64,000 nt of DNA from the NCBI GenBank assembly GCA_963783335.1, contig CAWAND010000006.1, positions 233,206-297,205 on the forward strand. Reading direction: 5' to 3'. The notes under the pieces are model-generated. The model ran no database searches. It had not been told where the DNA came from and worked only from the letters and a program-made list of their open reading frames with translations. The position numbers were made by a program, and so were the translations under genes. Of this stretch, positions 27,466 through 36,770 are shown piece after piece. Source of the DNA: CAWAND01 sp963783335 (GTDB taxonomy: Bacteria > Chloroflexota > Anaerolineae > Anaerolineales > E44-bin32). Every line of letters begins with the position of its first letter. Position 1 is the first letter of the stretch.

Positions 27466-27573
27466 CCGGCACGCTCCATCGATCCACCAAACCCCATACG
27501 CCGGGGACAGCATGCTCCCGGCGTCCCCTTCCGACATGGGCGATACTGGCAGACGGGGTATCTCAGTCTGGGC

Positions 27574-29097
27574 TCAGCGACGGCTCTCCCCGAGCTCAAC
27601 CGCCCTCAGCGCCAGCCCAATCTTACCCCCCAGGTCCACCAAGCCCTTGAGATCGTCGCCCGAGTAGCCGCGGCCGTCGTCGCGCGTGCCGATTGCCAGG
27701 AGACCGAGCAGTTCGGTCGTTCGGCCTCGGTCGACATGGATTGGGACGTAGCCGGCGGCGGCCCCGCCGTTCGTGTTGGCGATTACTCGCTTTTGGTGGA
27801 GCTCGTCCATCTGCTGCGGCGAAAGTTCCAGCCGACTTGTCTCAGCTTGGGGCGCCTCCTCGTGAGCGACGCTTGCGAAGATCCCGTCGGAAACCGGAAG
27901 AAAGAATACCGAATACGACACGCCCAGCGCCCGCCGCGCATGCTCTTGAGCGACCGATACAAGCGTTTGTCTATCCAGCAGCGACCAGAATCCCGGCTGG
28001 ATTTCAACCAGGCCCGACGCCAGATCCGCTTTTTGAGGGTAGAAGCGCTTGTCCACAAACGCTTGGACCCGGGATCGCAGGGGCTGAAAGATGACCGCCA
28101 CGACCACCGCCGAGATCGCCGCGCCGAGGGCCTGCGACTGGGTCCCGAAGATCTGCTTGGCGAGTTCGGAGCTGACAGCGATGAGCACGGCGAAGATGCC
28201 GGCCAAGACGGTGGTCAGAGGACCGTACACCAGCGCCCGATTGACGATCACATCCAAATCCCACAAGCGATAGCGAAAGATCGCCACGGCGATGGCGATC
28301 GGAACACTCAAGATCGATAGCACGAGAACCAGGGTTTGAATGCCATTCAGATCGAAGTTTTCGGGTGCCGTGATGAAGATGAAACTGTAGGTAAAAACGA
28401 GGAAGGCCCCGGCCAGAAGCAGCCACCGGATTTGCTGACGTTCGGCTCCCGTCGACCGACGAAAGCGGACGAAGAGCGAGGCCACGCTGGCGGAGATCGT
28501 GCCTATGAGGAAGGCACCAAAGCCAAAGACAATGGGGCCGTTCAGCAGCTCTTCAGGAATGTAACCTATCGGGTTGTTGAAGCTCCAGCTCCCGTCTTGC
28601 GGGCCCATGTTTGCGCTCAGCGCCAGAATGACCATGAGGCTCACCAGCAAACCCGCAGCGGCACGCGTGACCCACTTCCACCGGCCAGGCATCACCCGAC
28701 CGTCCGGAAAGTACAGCGGGATCAGGAAGATGGGAAGGATGATGAGGGTCCACGACCAACCGTCCGTCCACACCAGGAGCCACAGCCCCAAGGTCAGCGA
28801 CTGCGGACGAGGCATGGCATCCAGCACCAGGCCGAGTGGGGTGTTCGCCGCCAAGCCGACGATCATCATCAGCCAACCGACACGGTTGTCGGGTTGTCGG
28901 GAGACGATCAACGCCGCCAGAACCGAGAAGACCGTCGGAATGGCCAATCCCCAACCGAATGTCTCCACAAGGTCGACAAGACTCGGCCCAGCCTTCAAGT
29001 CTGCTGCCCATAAGATCACTCTGGTGATCGATATCAGTAGAACGACTCCGGCCAATCCCCAGGCAATGATCCTGGCACGTTTTTGTCTCACCCTCAT
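27574..29097 (-). CDS. Seven/eight-TM sensor-like membrane protein with C-terminal GAF-like domain
   Basis: 507 aa. Eight hydrophobic helices lie in residues 10-330. They are followed by VIFQPLRSRVQAFVDKRFYP, a cytoplasmic helix shared by many Chloroflexota 7-TM receptor proteins just before their signalling domain. About 150 residues of GAF-like sequence then end the protein (LLGLLAIGTRDDGRGYSGDD, then LKGLVDLGGKIG). No kinase or receiver domain is present, so it may act with a separate histidine kinase. Confidence 0.8.
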   Translation of the reverse strand: MRVRQKRARIIAWGLAGVVLLISITRVILWAADLKAGPSLVDLVETFGWGLAIPTVFSVLAALIVSRQPDNRVGWLMMIVGLAANTPLGLVLDAMPRPQSLTLGLWLLVWTDGWSWTLIILPIFLIPLYFPDGRVMPGRWKWVTRAAAGLLVSLMVILALSANMGPQDGSWSFNNPIGYIPEELLNGPIVFGFGAFLIGTISASVASLFVRFRRSTGAERQQIRWLLLAGAFLVFTYSFIFITAPENFDLNGIQTLVLVLSILSVPIAIAVAIFRYRLWDLDVIVNRALVYGPLTTVLAGIFAVLIAVSSELAKQIFGTQSQALGAAISAVVVAVIFQPLRSRVQAFVDKRFYPQKADLASGLVEIQPGFWSLLDRQTLVSVAQEHARRALGVSYSVFFLPVSDGIFASVAHEEAPQAETSRLELSPQQMDELHQKRVIANTNGGAAAGYVPIHVDRGRTTELLGLLAIGTRDDGRGYSGDDLKGLVDLGGKIGLALRAVELGESRR

Positions 29098-29561
29098 CTC
29101 TCCAATGCTTTGAATGCTAGTTGTCAGGCGAGGGCGCGGGAAGCGCTGTGCGCCAGCCCTGGCGCAAGCACTCAGATGCGTTCATCATCCTTGGTGCCTC
29201 CCGCAGAATGGTCCAACCAGGGTGGGTTCCATCCATCTTGAGACCAGAACACGCAGACATGGCTCGCCCTATCGACGGAGCGGATCTCTTCATGACGTCG
29301 GCCATGGATGCGGATGGGACTCGTCACGCGGAGCAGGCAGAGAAATCCCCAACCTGGCTCTTTTCAAGGGCCGGTAAGACGAGTCGTGTCAATGATGTTG
29401 AGATCGAACGGAAACCGTCACGCGGGATGGTCCTCCCACCGCCCGCGGAGCAATTGTACGCCCTTGGACACCAGAGGAGAAGTGCCAAGCATCGGCCGAG
29501 GCGATCCAAAGTTGTGGGATGACGATGGCGAACGCCGTGCGATTTGGGGCGGAACTTGGGG
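29098..29561. other. Stretch without a supported gene
   Basis: A 62-codon minus-strand frame (29117-29305, ending in ALPAPSPDN) and longer plus-strand frames are open here, but none resembles a family and none has a clear ribosome-binding site. It is probably untranslated or the remains of a lost gene. Confidence 0.35.
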
Positions 29562-29924
29562 CTAACCCATCAACCCGCGAGCCACATTGATGGCCGACAC
29601 CAGGCTGAGCCCGACAATGACAGCGAAGATGCCAAGCCATGCCCATTGCCCGCGTTGTGCGAAGTAGCCCGGGCTGACGACCGCCGTATAGATCAGCATC
29701 CCGATGGCCACCAGATAGACCACGGGGGCCATGGGCCATCCCCACAGGAGCCCGACGCCGGCCGCGATCAGCAAAAGGGCCGTGAGCATCTCTCCGGCAA
29801 TGTGAAAGCCAATTCGGTAGGGCTCGGTGGCCAGCTCGGGGATTTGGTGCGTCAAGTAGGACGCCAGCCATTGGCCGATCATCCCCAAACCCGCCAGGAT
29901 GGCAAATGCCGCGGACAGGTCCAT
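29562..29924 (-). CDS. Small four-TM membrane protein
   Basis: 120 aa from the ATG at 29922-29924, behind AGGAG. Hydrophobic helices are at about 5-23, 43-62, 66-88 and 93-116. Family not recognised. A CRP/FNR-like palindrome lies 110 bases upstream; the 96 codons upstream in the same frame overlap that operator and are rejected. Confidence 0.75.
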   Translation of the reverse strand: MDLSAAFAILAGLGMIGQWLASYLTHQIPELATEPYRIGFHIAGEMLTALLLIAAGVGLLWGWPMAPVVYLVAIGMLIYTAVVSPGYFAQRGQWAWLGIFAVIVGLSLVSAINVARGLMG

Positions 29925-30033
29925 GGGGTGCTCTCCTAAGCAGGCAGGCAGAACCGACGGCAAACCGGCAAAGAGCCGTGGTGCCTGATCATCTGCCTCT
30001 GCCGAGACATCCGACGCCAGTCCCGCGCTGCGT

Positions 30034-30051
30034 CTGTGATGGATTTCACAA
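30034..30051. promoter_or_regulatory. CRP/FNR-type palindrome CTGTGA-N6-TCACAA
   Basis: CTGTGATGGATTTCACAA has TGTGA/TCACA arms with a 6-base spacer (one outer mismatch). It lies 110 bases upstream of the four-TM protein gene starting at 29924. Confidence 0.6.
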
Positions 30052-30066
30052 TGTGGTCTCCGGCTC

Positions 30067-30723
30067 TCAGGCGCCCGGAGGCGGGAACCGGATTCCCGGA
30101 TCTTCCCGCGTCCCGCGCGCCCAAAGCCGGGCGGCAAACCGTCTATGCAAGGCGAACGCCAGGCTGAGCACAAGCAGGCCGATACCGATCGTCGGAACAA
30201 GCGGCAAAGCAAGGAGACCCGCGCTGAGAATGGCCGCGAATGCCCCGCAAAGCACGCTGTTGATCAGGATCACTGGGCCAGGTGTCGAGGCCAGTCCTTG
30301 GAAGGGAAAGTGAAACGGCATCATCGACACCTGCACCGAGTCCGGATCATCGTACGCGGGAAAGCTGACGTAGGCCTCCACTTCCGGCGCCACTTCAATG
30401 TAGTAGTGGCGGATACGGTTGATGGCTCGGGCAAGGTGAGAATCGTGAACGCTGATTTGGATAATCCGGGTCAGCGTGACGACGCCCATCACGATCATCA
30501 TCGGAAAGATGACTGAGGAGAAGGCCAGGAAAATAGGCTGGAGCTTGGCAGTGTTGGCAACAAAGGCCAGGGCAACCAACCCGCTCCCCAGTGTGCTCAG
30601 GTAGTGCCCGACACGACCGTTGGCCTCAGAAATCGTCCCATTTCGGGCGCCCTGCAACGTGAAATGCTCGGTGGTCAAGAATTGCGACATGTGTTGGATC
30701 GATCGATCGGAAGGCTCTGCCAC
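30067..30723 (-). CDS. Membrane protein with four TM helices
   Basis: 218 aa, starting at GTG behind GGAGG at 6 bases. A soluble N-terminus (about 40 aa) is followed by helices at about 44-62, 66-86, 148-170 and 173-192. Between the pairs lies a stretch with RAINRIRHYYIEVAPEVEAY that probably stays in the cytoplasm. No known family assigned. Confidence 0.75.
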   Translation of the reverse strand: MAEPSDRSIQHMSQFLTTEHFTLQGARNGTISEANGRVGHYLSTLGSGLVALAFVANTAKLQPIFLAFSSVIFPMMIVMGVVTLTRIIQISVHDSHLARAINRIRHYYIEVAPEVEAYVSFPAYDDPDSVQVSMMPFHFPFQGLASTPGPVILINSVLCGAFAAILSAGLLALPLVPTIGIGLLVLSLAFALHRRFAARLWARGTREDPGIRFPPPGA

Positions 30724-31013
30724 TTTGGTCCTCCTAACCTCACATCCCTCACAGTCAATCTACCAGATCAGACAGCGGCCCACGGCAGGGCACTCCCTGG
30801 CAGCAGAAGGCAACCGAAAAATGATACTTTGGGATGAGACCTTGATGCGGACATTATCCGGAACCGGCGGAGCCCGGCCATGGCAACGGGACCAGGATGG
30901 TCCGGAAATCTGGAACGTCAGACAAGCAGCCGGTCTCCCGACAGCCAGGCACGTGATGTCAGTTGGCACACGGCCGCCGCCCCCACCCGATCGAAGAGAT
31001 CATTTCGACCGGC

Positions 31014-31469
31014 TCAGCCGCTTTCGATAGGCACAAAGATCGACATGGGCGAGTCGGGGTCTGAAGCGAAGAAATCCTCACCGTAGTATTCAAATTCCGG
31101 TCCCCTGGCCCGTCGATAGCCAGAATTGGGGAGCCATGCATGGTAGGCTCGATCGAGCGCCTCCATGAGCGTCGGCAGTGTGCACTCGAATACGGCGTAG
31201 GTCTGAGCGGGGACGTGGACCACCGTCATCCCTGAGGGCGGTTGCTGAGATGCCTCCACTTGATAGCCAGCCGTGTAATCCATCTCACCGGCCTCTTCGT
31301 CAAAATTGTCGATCACGCCAAATGCGTCGTCACTATTCCGGCCGCTGATTTCTTCTAGCCTCGGCATCAGCTTCTCCCACAGGCCTGGAATCTCGGGCGA
31401 GCCCCCCTTGGCGCTCACGGTCAAACCCATCACTGAGAACGCCGGCTTGGTGAGAATTCTCGGTTCCAT
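31014..31469 (-). CDS. GyrI-like (AraC effector-binding) domain protein
   Basis: 151 aa from the ATG at 31467-31469, behind GGAGGT. The two-fold SHS2 layout is visible: EISGRNSDDAFGVIDNFDEE, then YTAGYQVEASQQPPSGMTVV, HVPAQTYAVFECTLPTLMEA and the C-terminal YYGEDFFASDPDSPMSIFVP. This matches stand-alone GyrI/YtkR-type small-molecule-binding proteins. The ligand cannot be told. Confidence 0.85.
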   Translation of the reverse strand: MEPRILTKPAFSVMGLTVSAKGGSPEIPGLWEKLMPRLEEISGRNSDDAFGVIDNFDEEAGEMDYTAGYQVEASQQPPSGMTVVHVPAQTYAVFECTLPTLMEALDRAYHAWLPNSGYRRARGPEFEYYGEDFFASDPDSPMSIFVPIESG

Positions 31470-31527
31470 CGGACCTCCTGACAGCTTTCTACACCACTTC
31501 CAAAGCATACGGGGGGATGATGGAAGA

Positions 31528-31848
31528 TCAGCCCCGGTCAGCCCGCACTTTGGCAGTTGTCTCCATGGTCATAGGCTCAAAGGCCTCACATAGGTCCCGC
31601 GCCTTCGCTGAAAAGGTTTGAAATTCTGGACGACTGCGCCAGGCTTCAATCCGGTCCGGACTATCCCAGCCGCTGAAGGACAGAAATCGATGTGGATTGG
31701 CCTGATCCTGCAAGAGATAGGCGTCGCCGTGGCCCAGGCCTTGCTCCATCGACCACTCAGCGAACGCCTTCCACAAGGCGATGAATTCGCTTGCCTTGCC
31801 CTGGCGAACAGTCCATAAACCAGCTGTAAAGAGCCGCTCCAGGTCCAT
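31528..31848 (-). CDS. Antibiotic-biosynthesis-monooxygenase (ABM)-domain protein
   Basis: 106 aa from the ATG at 31846-31848, behind GGAGGGG. The ferredoxin-like ABM pattern is seen: GLWTVRQGKASEFIALWKAF, AYLLQDQANPHRFLSFSGWD and RSRPEFQTFSAKARDLCE. Such proteins are haem-degrading or quinol monooxygenases, or stress proteins. A perfect CRP/FNR-like site lies 99 bases upstream of the start. Confidence 0.85.
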   Translation of the reverse strand: MDLERLFTAGLWTVRQGKASEFIALWKAFAEWSMEQGLGHGDAYLLQDQANPHRFLSFSGWDSPDRIEAWRSRPEFQTFSAKARDLCEAFEPMTMETTAKVRADRG

Positions 31849-32161
31849 GCAATTGCCCCTCCAGAAAGACGGTCGATGGTTCCCATCATCCATCATCTTG
31901 GATTTGATTGTCAAACCACTGCTTGCTCGGCTTTAGGGTCCCTTGATTGTGAAAAGGATCACAATCCACCGCCATCAAGGAGGCGGCCCACCTTGATGTA
32001 TGCAGGCTGACTTGTTCCAGGTTGGTGAAGGGGTTCGGGGCAGGCAGAATCTCGGACGCCAGCCTTGCGGCTGGCATCCGGAGAACCGTGGTCGAGCTGG
32101 CGGCCGATCGGCCGGCCAACCAAACCTGCTCTTGCAGAAGGCGGGGCGGCGAGAACTCTTG
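31849..32161. other. Intergenic stretch with CRP/FNR-like site and a GC-rich hairpin
   Basis: It contains the palindrome at 31947-31964. A 7-bp hairpin GCCAGCC-TTGC-GGCTGGC near 32063 could end the next gene but lacks a T run. Minus-strand frames here are not protein-like. Confidence 0.45.
31947..31964. promoter_or_regulatory. CRP/FNR-type palindrome TTGTGA-N6-TCACAA
   Basis: TTGTGAAAAGGATCACAA has perfect arms. It lies 99 bases upstream of the ABM-domain gene, in the same relative position as the sites ahead of the nitroreductase and the four-TM protein. Confidence 0.7.
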
Positions 32162-32452
32162 CTAGACGGCTCGCATCCGGTGTTGACGGCCGTTGCGTTC
32201 CAATTCCGCCAAACCAAGCTTTTCAAGCACCGGCTGGACATAGTGGGCAAAGCGACCGCGAAAGCCTTCCGTCAACCCATACCAATGGCCCACGGGATTG
32301 TCGAGGGAACGAGCCCAGGCCTCGACTGTGCCATCTTTGACACCCTGCTGCTGGTGACTGGCGACCAGCGGCATCCAATCGCCGTGGGACTTGAGCATGG
32401 CATGCAGATCGTCAAGGCAGCGGAGGTGATAGCCTATGGTCCTGCGGCCCAC
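32162..32452 (-). CDS. Hypothetical small protein
   Basis: 96 aa from a GTG at 32450-32452. The sequence (RTIGYHLRCLDDLHAMLKS, then DGTVEAWARSLDNPVGHWYG, and RFAHYVQPVLEKLGLAELER) is protein-like and helical. The open frame extends 22 codons further up to the stop of the ICMT-like gene, so it may be translationally coupled with a non-ATG start. Family not recognised. Confidence 0.55.
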   Translation of the reverse strand: MGRRTIGYHLRCLDDLHAMLKSHGDWMPLVASHQQQGVKDGTVEAWARSLDNPVGHWYGLTEGFRGRFAHYVQPVLEKLGLAELERNGRQHRMRAV

Positions 32453-32524
32453 CTGGCAGACAAGCGCCGGCGTATCCGCACTTTCGTCGGTGAGTGGCCG
32501 CGATCTGACGGAGAATGTGAGAAG

Positions 32525-33193
32525 CTACCAGACCCCTGGGATCAGCTTGTATCTCACGCTTTGGGCGTATACCTCGTAGCCAGGAAGCCCTCGCTTGAGC
32601 ATCTCATCCTCACGGTGAGTCCGATAGACGAACAACCCAATATTGACCATGGCGGGAACAAGTGACCACCAAGAGGCCAGCGCAAGCGGCATCCCCAAGA
32701 AGGCACCTGCAATGGCCGAGTACATCGGATGCCGGATGATGGCATACGGTCCGTCCTGCACCACAACCTGGTCTCGGTCATCCTGTAAACGAGCCCAGCT
32801 GGAAAGGTAGGGGTTGCTGGCCGTCACCCGCCAGATGGCGAAGGCAGACCCGACGATCAAGCACCATCCCAACAACTGCACGCCCCAAGGGACTTGCGAC
32901 CAGCGAAAGCGCCCAGAGTCCAAGGCAGAGACCGCCAGCTGAACTACCAGCATAAGCGTGTAGACTCGCATGATCCAACGGTCCCAGACCGGGACGTCGC
33001 CCCCGGGGCGGTTGCGCTCTCTCAGAAGCCCCGGATCTGTCGAAGCCAGGCGCCATGCAAAACCCGCCACCAGGAGCGTGAAGACAATCAGCAGAATCCA
33101 CCCTTGCCACCAGCCCAGCCTTCCCGCCAAGCCAAACCAGAACGCAGCGAATGCTGCAAGCCCCAGGATGCTTTGAATGATCGCTTTCACCAT
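32525..33193 (-). CDS. Isoprenylcysteine carboxyl methyltransferase-family membrane protein
   Basis: 222 aa from the ATG at 33191-33193, behind GGAG. It has five TM helices. The catalytic C-terminal block YAIIRHPMYSAIAGAFLGMP and REDEMLKRGLPGYEVYAQSV is the ICMT/PEMT signature. It is clearly related to the protein at 24.8-25.4 kb; both even end in IPxxW. Role in bacteria unknown; presumably it methylates a lipid or thiol compound in the membrane. Confidence 0.9.
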   Translation of the reverse strand: MVKAIIQSILGLAAFAAFWFGLAGRLGWWQGWILLIVFTLLVAGFAWRLASTDPGLLRERNRPGGDVPVWDRWIMRVYTLMLVVQLAVSALDSGRFRWSQVPWGVQLLGWCLIVGSAFAIWRVTASNPYLSSWARLQDDRDQVVVQDGPYAIIRHPMYSAIAGAFLGMPLALASWWSLVPAMVNIGLFVYRTHREDEMLKRGLPGYEVYAQSVRYKLIPGVW

Positions 33194-33294
33194 CCGTTTG
33201 CTCCGCCATTCTTCTGATCGCCTGCCCACTGACTGACACCAACACGCGGTCCATCCGCCACAAACATGTACGCCTTGAGGCTCAGAGCAAAATA

Positions 33295-33741
33295 TCAGCC
33301 AGGCGTCCGAACCATCTCCTTGGTGGCAAAGATCTTGATCTCTCCCGCTTCTTCGAAGGATTGAACAAAGCTCCAGCTGTCCGTATCCGGGTGCAAAACA
33401 AAGCGGTTCAAGAAGCCGGTTTGTCCATACTCGAACAGGAACGGCAGTTCATTCCCTTGGCGCGCACCGGTGCCCATCACACAGTTCAAGGGGATGTCTG
33501 TGGTGTCAAGCAGATGCATGACGAAGATCTGGTGATTCTCGTTGTACGCGATGTGATAGACGGCCTCATAGTCCGAGGTGGGATTGTCCCCTCCCGTCAG
33601 AGATTTGAAGTACATTCGCAAGAACGTGCCGCCGAGAGTCCAATCGGCGCGGACCTGCTGGTGCAGGGGCACGTCCCCCATCGTTCCCGTGAGATCCCAC
33701 GATCCTGTTAGATTATCCAAGAAGGCATGGTTATCTAGCAC
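33295..33741 (-). CDS. DUF1579-like protein
   Basis: About 148 aa. NLTGSWDLTGTMGDVPLHQQ, VRADWTLGGTFLRMYFKS and AVYHIAYNENHQIFVMHLLD form a lipocalin-like beta pattern as in DUF1579 proteins. A GTG at 33739-33741 with GGAGGG 6 bases ahead is preferred over the ATG pair at 33757-33762. Function unknown. Confidence 0.75.
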   Translation of the reverse strand: MLDNHAFLDNLTGSWDLTGTMGDVPLHQQVRADWTLGGTFLRMYFKSLTGGDNPTSDYEAVYHIAYNENHQIFVMHLLDTTDIPLNCVMGTGARQGNELPFLFEYGQTGFLNRFVLHPDTDSWSFVQSFEEAGEIKIFATKEMVRTPG

Positions 33742-33837
33742 AGCGAGCCCTCCCTTCATCACACCTGAAAGGTCTTTTTGCGACTCTGGCCAGCCAAAGA
33801 GGCGGGCCAGCGGCTAATTCAGTCCCACGCGCCTGAG

Positions 33838-34638
33838 TCACCCATCGGATCTTGGCCACCATGCCAATCCCCACTGCAGTTCAACCGGTTCGAAACCTGT
33901 GTTGGCGTACAAGCGGGATGCGCCGGATTGGTCTTCGGCCACGATCACCAGAGTCTGCAGATCATATCTGGTGATCGCTTGCCGTCCGGCCCCGAAAACC
34001 AGGGTCCCGGCGATTCCCTGCCGGCGATAGTCGGGGTGAGTCTCAACCGCCTGATAGCGCCCGATGTCTCCATTTTTGAACAACCCCAGATCGGCCACCA
34101 ACTTATCATCGACGAATGCCCCGTACCAATCACCCAAATCCGCGGCAGCCATCGCGTGGTATCGGTCCATTTGCCGGGTCCGGAAGGCCCGATAGGTCTC
34201 CGCCTCGTGACCGGGGTCTCGGCAGAGGACCTGGAGGTCGATCGCCGCTTCGCGTTCCACCCTTGTCTTGAGAGGACGTATGTCGATGAAGTCCGCATAG
34301 CGCGTGGGGCGGCGAGGCGCAACACTGCGCAGGACGACGTCTTTGTTCAAGTGAAAGCCGGCCTCCAGAAACGGCTCGCAGATCCCGGCCGTGGGAGAAT
34401 CCCATCCAAAGGTTTGATGTTCGTACGTCGGTGGTCCCCCAATCTCCTGCCGAAAAATCTCTCGCCACCTTGGGAAGTCCCCGATCCGAGGTGGATCAGA
34501 GAAAAGCAGAAAGTTGCCCCAGTAGTAACTGGGGTTGGAGGGCGTTCTCACCACCAAGTATTCGCCACGATCGATGATCTCGCCATCGAAGCCGGCGAAG
34601 ATCAGATCTGTTCGGTAGCCGAGCGAGCGCACGTCCAA
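33838..34638 (-). CDS. GNAT-family N-acetyltransferase
   Basis: 266 aa. The C-terminal GNAT domain has AVETHPDYRRQGIAGTLVFG (acetyl-CoA loop), VIVAEDQSGASRLYANTGFE and WGLAWWPR. The N-terminal 100 residues with NPSYYWGNFLLFSDPP and a tandem-like pattern suggest a two-domain GNAT. The first residues are uncertain, as only a TTG with no good ribosome-binding site is available. Confidence 0.85.
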   Translation of the reverse strand: MDVRSLGYRTDLIFAGFDGEIIDRGEYLVVRTPSNPSYYWGNFLLFSDPPRIGDFPRWREIFRQEIGGPPTYEHQTFGWDSPTAGICEPFLEAGFHLNKDVVLRSVAPRRPTRYADFIDIRPLKTRVEREAAIDLQVLCRDPGHEAETYRAFRTRQMDRYHAMAAADLGDWYGAFVDDKLVADLGLFKNGDIGRYQAVETHPDYRRQGIAGTLVFGAGRQAITRYDLQTLVIVAEDQSGASRLYANTGFEPVELQWGLAWWPRSDG

Positions 34639-34760
34639 AGCTGCGTTTGCCCTCCGATGGTCAGTCGATGCTGGTTCGTCTGAAGGCGATGGATATCAAT
34701 ACTGCGGCTGTGATCCATGTGACCAGTTCAAGAATGGTAAGAGGCGGCCCCGCTGATCGT

Positions 34761-35024
34761 TCAAGTCTTCCGAAGCCGGTCACTACGACGTTTGTGGGGC
34801 CAAGCACACTCGAGACAATAGGCCCCAAGGGGTTTGCCACAGCCGCGGCACAATCCGGCCGCATCCAGTTGACCGAGCGCTTGGTCAAGGGCATCGAAAA
34901 GCTCTGCCGCTGCCGTCGGCCAATCCAATCCCGCCTCCGGCGATTTGCCAATCCCGTTGCGTACCCAGGCCAGCTTTTCCAGCACGCGTCTAGGGTTTTC
35001 AGAAGGTTCGGAGCTCATGATCAT
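34761..35024 (-). CDS. Small zinc-ribbon-like protein
   Basis: 87 aa from the ATG at 35022-35024, behind GGAGGGG. A helical N-terminal half (PRRVLEKLAWVRNGIGKSPE and AAAELFDALDQALGQLDAA) is followed by CRGCGKPLGAYCLECAWPHK. The two CxxC pairs 8 residues apart are probably a zinc site. Not detected as a known family. A further frame after its stop (to about 34661) ends with a hydrophobic stretch that may be a lost membrane tail. Confidence 0.6.
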   Translation of the reverse strand: MIMSSEPSENPRRVLEKLAWVRNGIGKSPEAGLDWPTAAAELFDALDQALGQLDAAGLCRGCGKPLGAYCLECAWPHKRRSDRLRKT

Positions 35025-35141
35025 GTCCCCTCCAGGCTGGTTGACCACGATCCTGCGCAAACAAGCGGGTTGCACCTTGGAACTGTGACTCGAGTTTCGC
35101 GTTCAAACCACCCACCGTCAAGGGTGTCGTTCACGAACATC

Positions 35142-35708
35142 TCACGGCCTGATCGCCATCCGGTACAAATCCATGTGACTCAGCGGCAGGTGTTCGACCT
35201 CTGCCAGTCCGGCCCGATCAGCCATGTCCATCACCGACGTCGGTTCGAGTCGGTGTTCAAGCGGCGGCCCATGCTCTTCGTCCCGAAATGGCCATTCCAG
35301 GACAACGACCCGTGCTGTTCCAACTCGCCTTGCTTCCCCCAGCGCTTTCACCGGATCGTCGGTCTCATGCAGCACATGCCCAAGGAAGACCAGATCAAAC
35401 AAATCGTCCGCGAAGGGTATGTCCTCCGCCTGACCGATTTTGAAAGCCACGGATGGGAGCTGGCTCTGGGCTTTCTCAAGCAGCATGGCGTTAACGTCAA
35501 TGGCCGCAACTTCCAAACCCTCAGCCCGGAACGCCTCCGCGAAGATCCCCGTGCCTGTGCCGACATCCAGGACACGGTGCACACTCAATCCCTGCAGACT
35601 CGAGGCGATCACCCGGTCAACTTCAAGCAAAGCAAGTCGCTCGGGCGATCGCAGTCTGTCGGGGTCCCCATGAAATCGGCGTTCATGCGCATCTGATGGC
35701 ACGGACAT
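35142..35708 (-). CDS. Class I SAM-dependent methyltransferase
   Basis: 188 aa from the ATG at 35706-35708, behind AAGGAGA. Motif I RVLDVGTGTGIFAEAFRAEG, motif II LEVAAIDVNAML and the loop AEDIPFADDLFDLVFLGHVL with HETDDP are all intact. This UbiE/COQ5-like group acts on small molecules. Substrate unknown. The longer upstream frame is not supported. Confidence 0.9.
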   Translation of the reverse strand: MSVPSDAHERRFHGDPDRLRSPERLALLEVDRVIASSLQGLSVHRVLDVGTGTGIFAEAFRAEGLEVAAIDVNAMLLEKAQSQLPSVAFKIGQAEDIPFADDLFDLVFLGHVLHETDDPVKALGEARRVGTARVVVLEWPFRDEEHGPPLEHRLEPTSVMDMADRAGLAEVEHLPLSHMDLYRMAIRP

Positions 35709-35948
35709 TCTCCTTGAACATCCTCGGGGCGGCAGTGCCGGCTTGGCTGGTTGACGTCGACCAGACCATCGGCGAACTTGCGGAAGCTGGACTCCGTTGC
35801 CGGAGGGCTTCCATGGACTCAGGTCGGCACAGTCTTGGTGCGTGGGCTCGGAAGGTCGATGGATAGCATGTCTCGCGCATCGGATGGGCTGCCTGACCAC
35901 CGGAGCTCATCTCCCACGCCCAGTATTGACCCGCATGAACTGGTCTGC

Positions 35949-36641
35949 TCATGGGGTTTCGTTGGCAATGAGCAACTGGCATTGTTCCAACTTGGCTGAG
36001 GGCGAGAACAGCCCGACGTTGTCCTGAATGGATTCGAGCTGCGTTTGAACAACTTCCTGGGAGACGCCGGGCGGAGCATATGAGACGTACAGCACGTGAC
36101 TTGTGGTGGGCGAGATGGGGGACCGATCGTCTTGGCCATAGATGATGGTGCAGCATACTCCCTCCCGGTCCCGCATGACCATGTCCCCTGGCCGGATCGC
36201 CTTGGTCCCGCCTCCAAGTTGATCGATCACATCACCCTCGTGTGACACATCCATCACAATAGGGAGCTTGAGCTTGGCCACATCATGGCCGGCGGTCAGG
36301 ACGAAAGTGGTCATCTCGGCCAGGAAATTGGCGTCCACCAAAGGCGACACCGCCGGGAGCCCCCGCTTTCGGTTGACGATCGATTCGACTTGAAGTTGGA
36401 CATGGTAGGTCTTCTTGAACTGCTTGTAGTAGCGCCGGTAGGCCGCCATCACCGGCAGCTCCTGAAAGTCCTTTCTCTCAAAGCCCTCGTATGCCATGCG
36501 AAGCTGTCCCTCCGCCTGGCGTTTGCGCATGTCGAGTTCCGAGGAAGACCCCCGGTTGTTCACTCCGGACAGCTCCAGCAGGCCAATCACACTGCCGGCG
36601 TGGACCGTTCGCCATGCCTCCGACCCTAACACCTCAAACAT
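35949..36641 (-). CDS. B3/B4 domain protein (phenylalanyl-tRNA-synthetase beta-like)
   Basis: 230 aa. KKTYHVQLQVESIVNRKRGL, VSPLVDANFLAEMTTFVLTA and DQLGGGTKAIRPGDMVMRDR followed later by NVGLFSPSAKLEQC are typical of stand-alone B3/4 proteins, relatives of the PheT editing domain. They may act on mischarged tRNA or amino-acid derivatives. The start follows AAGGAAG. An eroded attC-like repeat lies on its upstream side. Confidence 0.85.
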   Translation of the reverse strand: MFEVLGSEAWRTVHAGSVIGLLELSGVNNRGSSSELDMRKRQAEGQLRMAYEGFERKDFQELPVMAAYRRYYKQFKKTYHVQLQVESIVNRKRGLPAVSPLVDANFLAEMTTFVLTAGHDVAKLKLPIVMDVSHEGDVIDQLGGGTKAIRPGDMVMRDREGVCCTIIYGQDDRSPISPTTSHVLYVSYAPPGVSQEVVQTQLESIQDNVGLFSPSAKLEQCQLLIANETP

Positions 36642-36654
36642 GAATCTTCCTTTG

Positions 36655-36770
36655 CCTATCCAGCGGGCCCAATCTAACTCGCTCCACCGACAATTCAGTC
36701 CCTTGGAGCATACAACATCTGTAGAGCGTACCAGACAGCAAACTCAACGATACATCGTGGCGCTTGGCCT
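36655..36770 (-). repeat. Eroded attC-like repeat (copy R)
   Basis: It retains the central block GGAGCATACAACATC (GAGCATACAAC in good copies) and an AATCTAAC left core. Its right end directly follows the TAG stop of the aminoglycoside-phosphotransferase-like gene. It is the leftmost recognisable copy. Confidence 0.5.
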
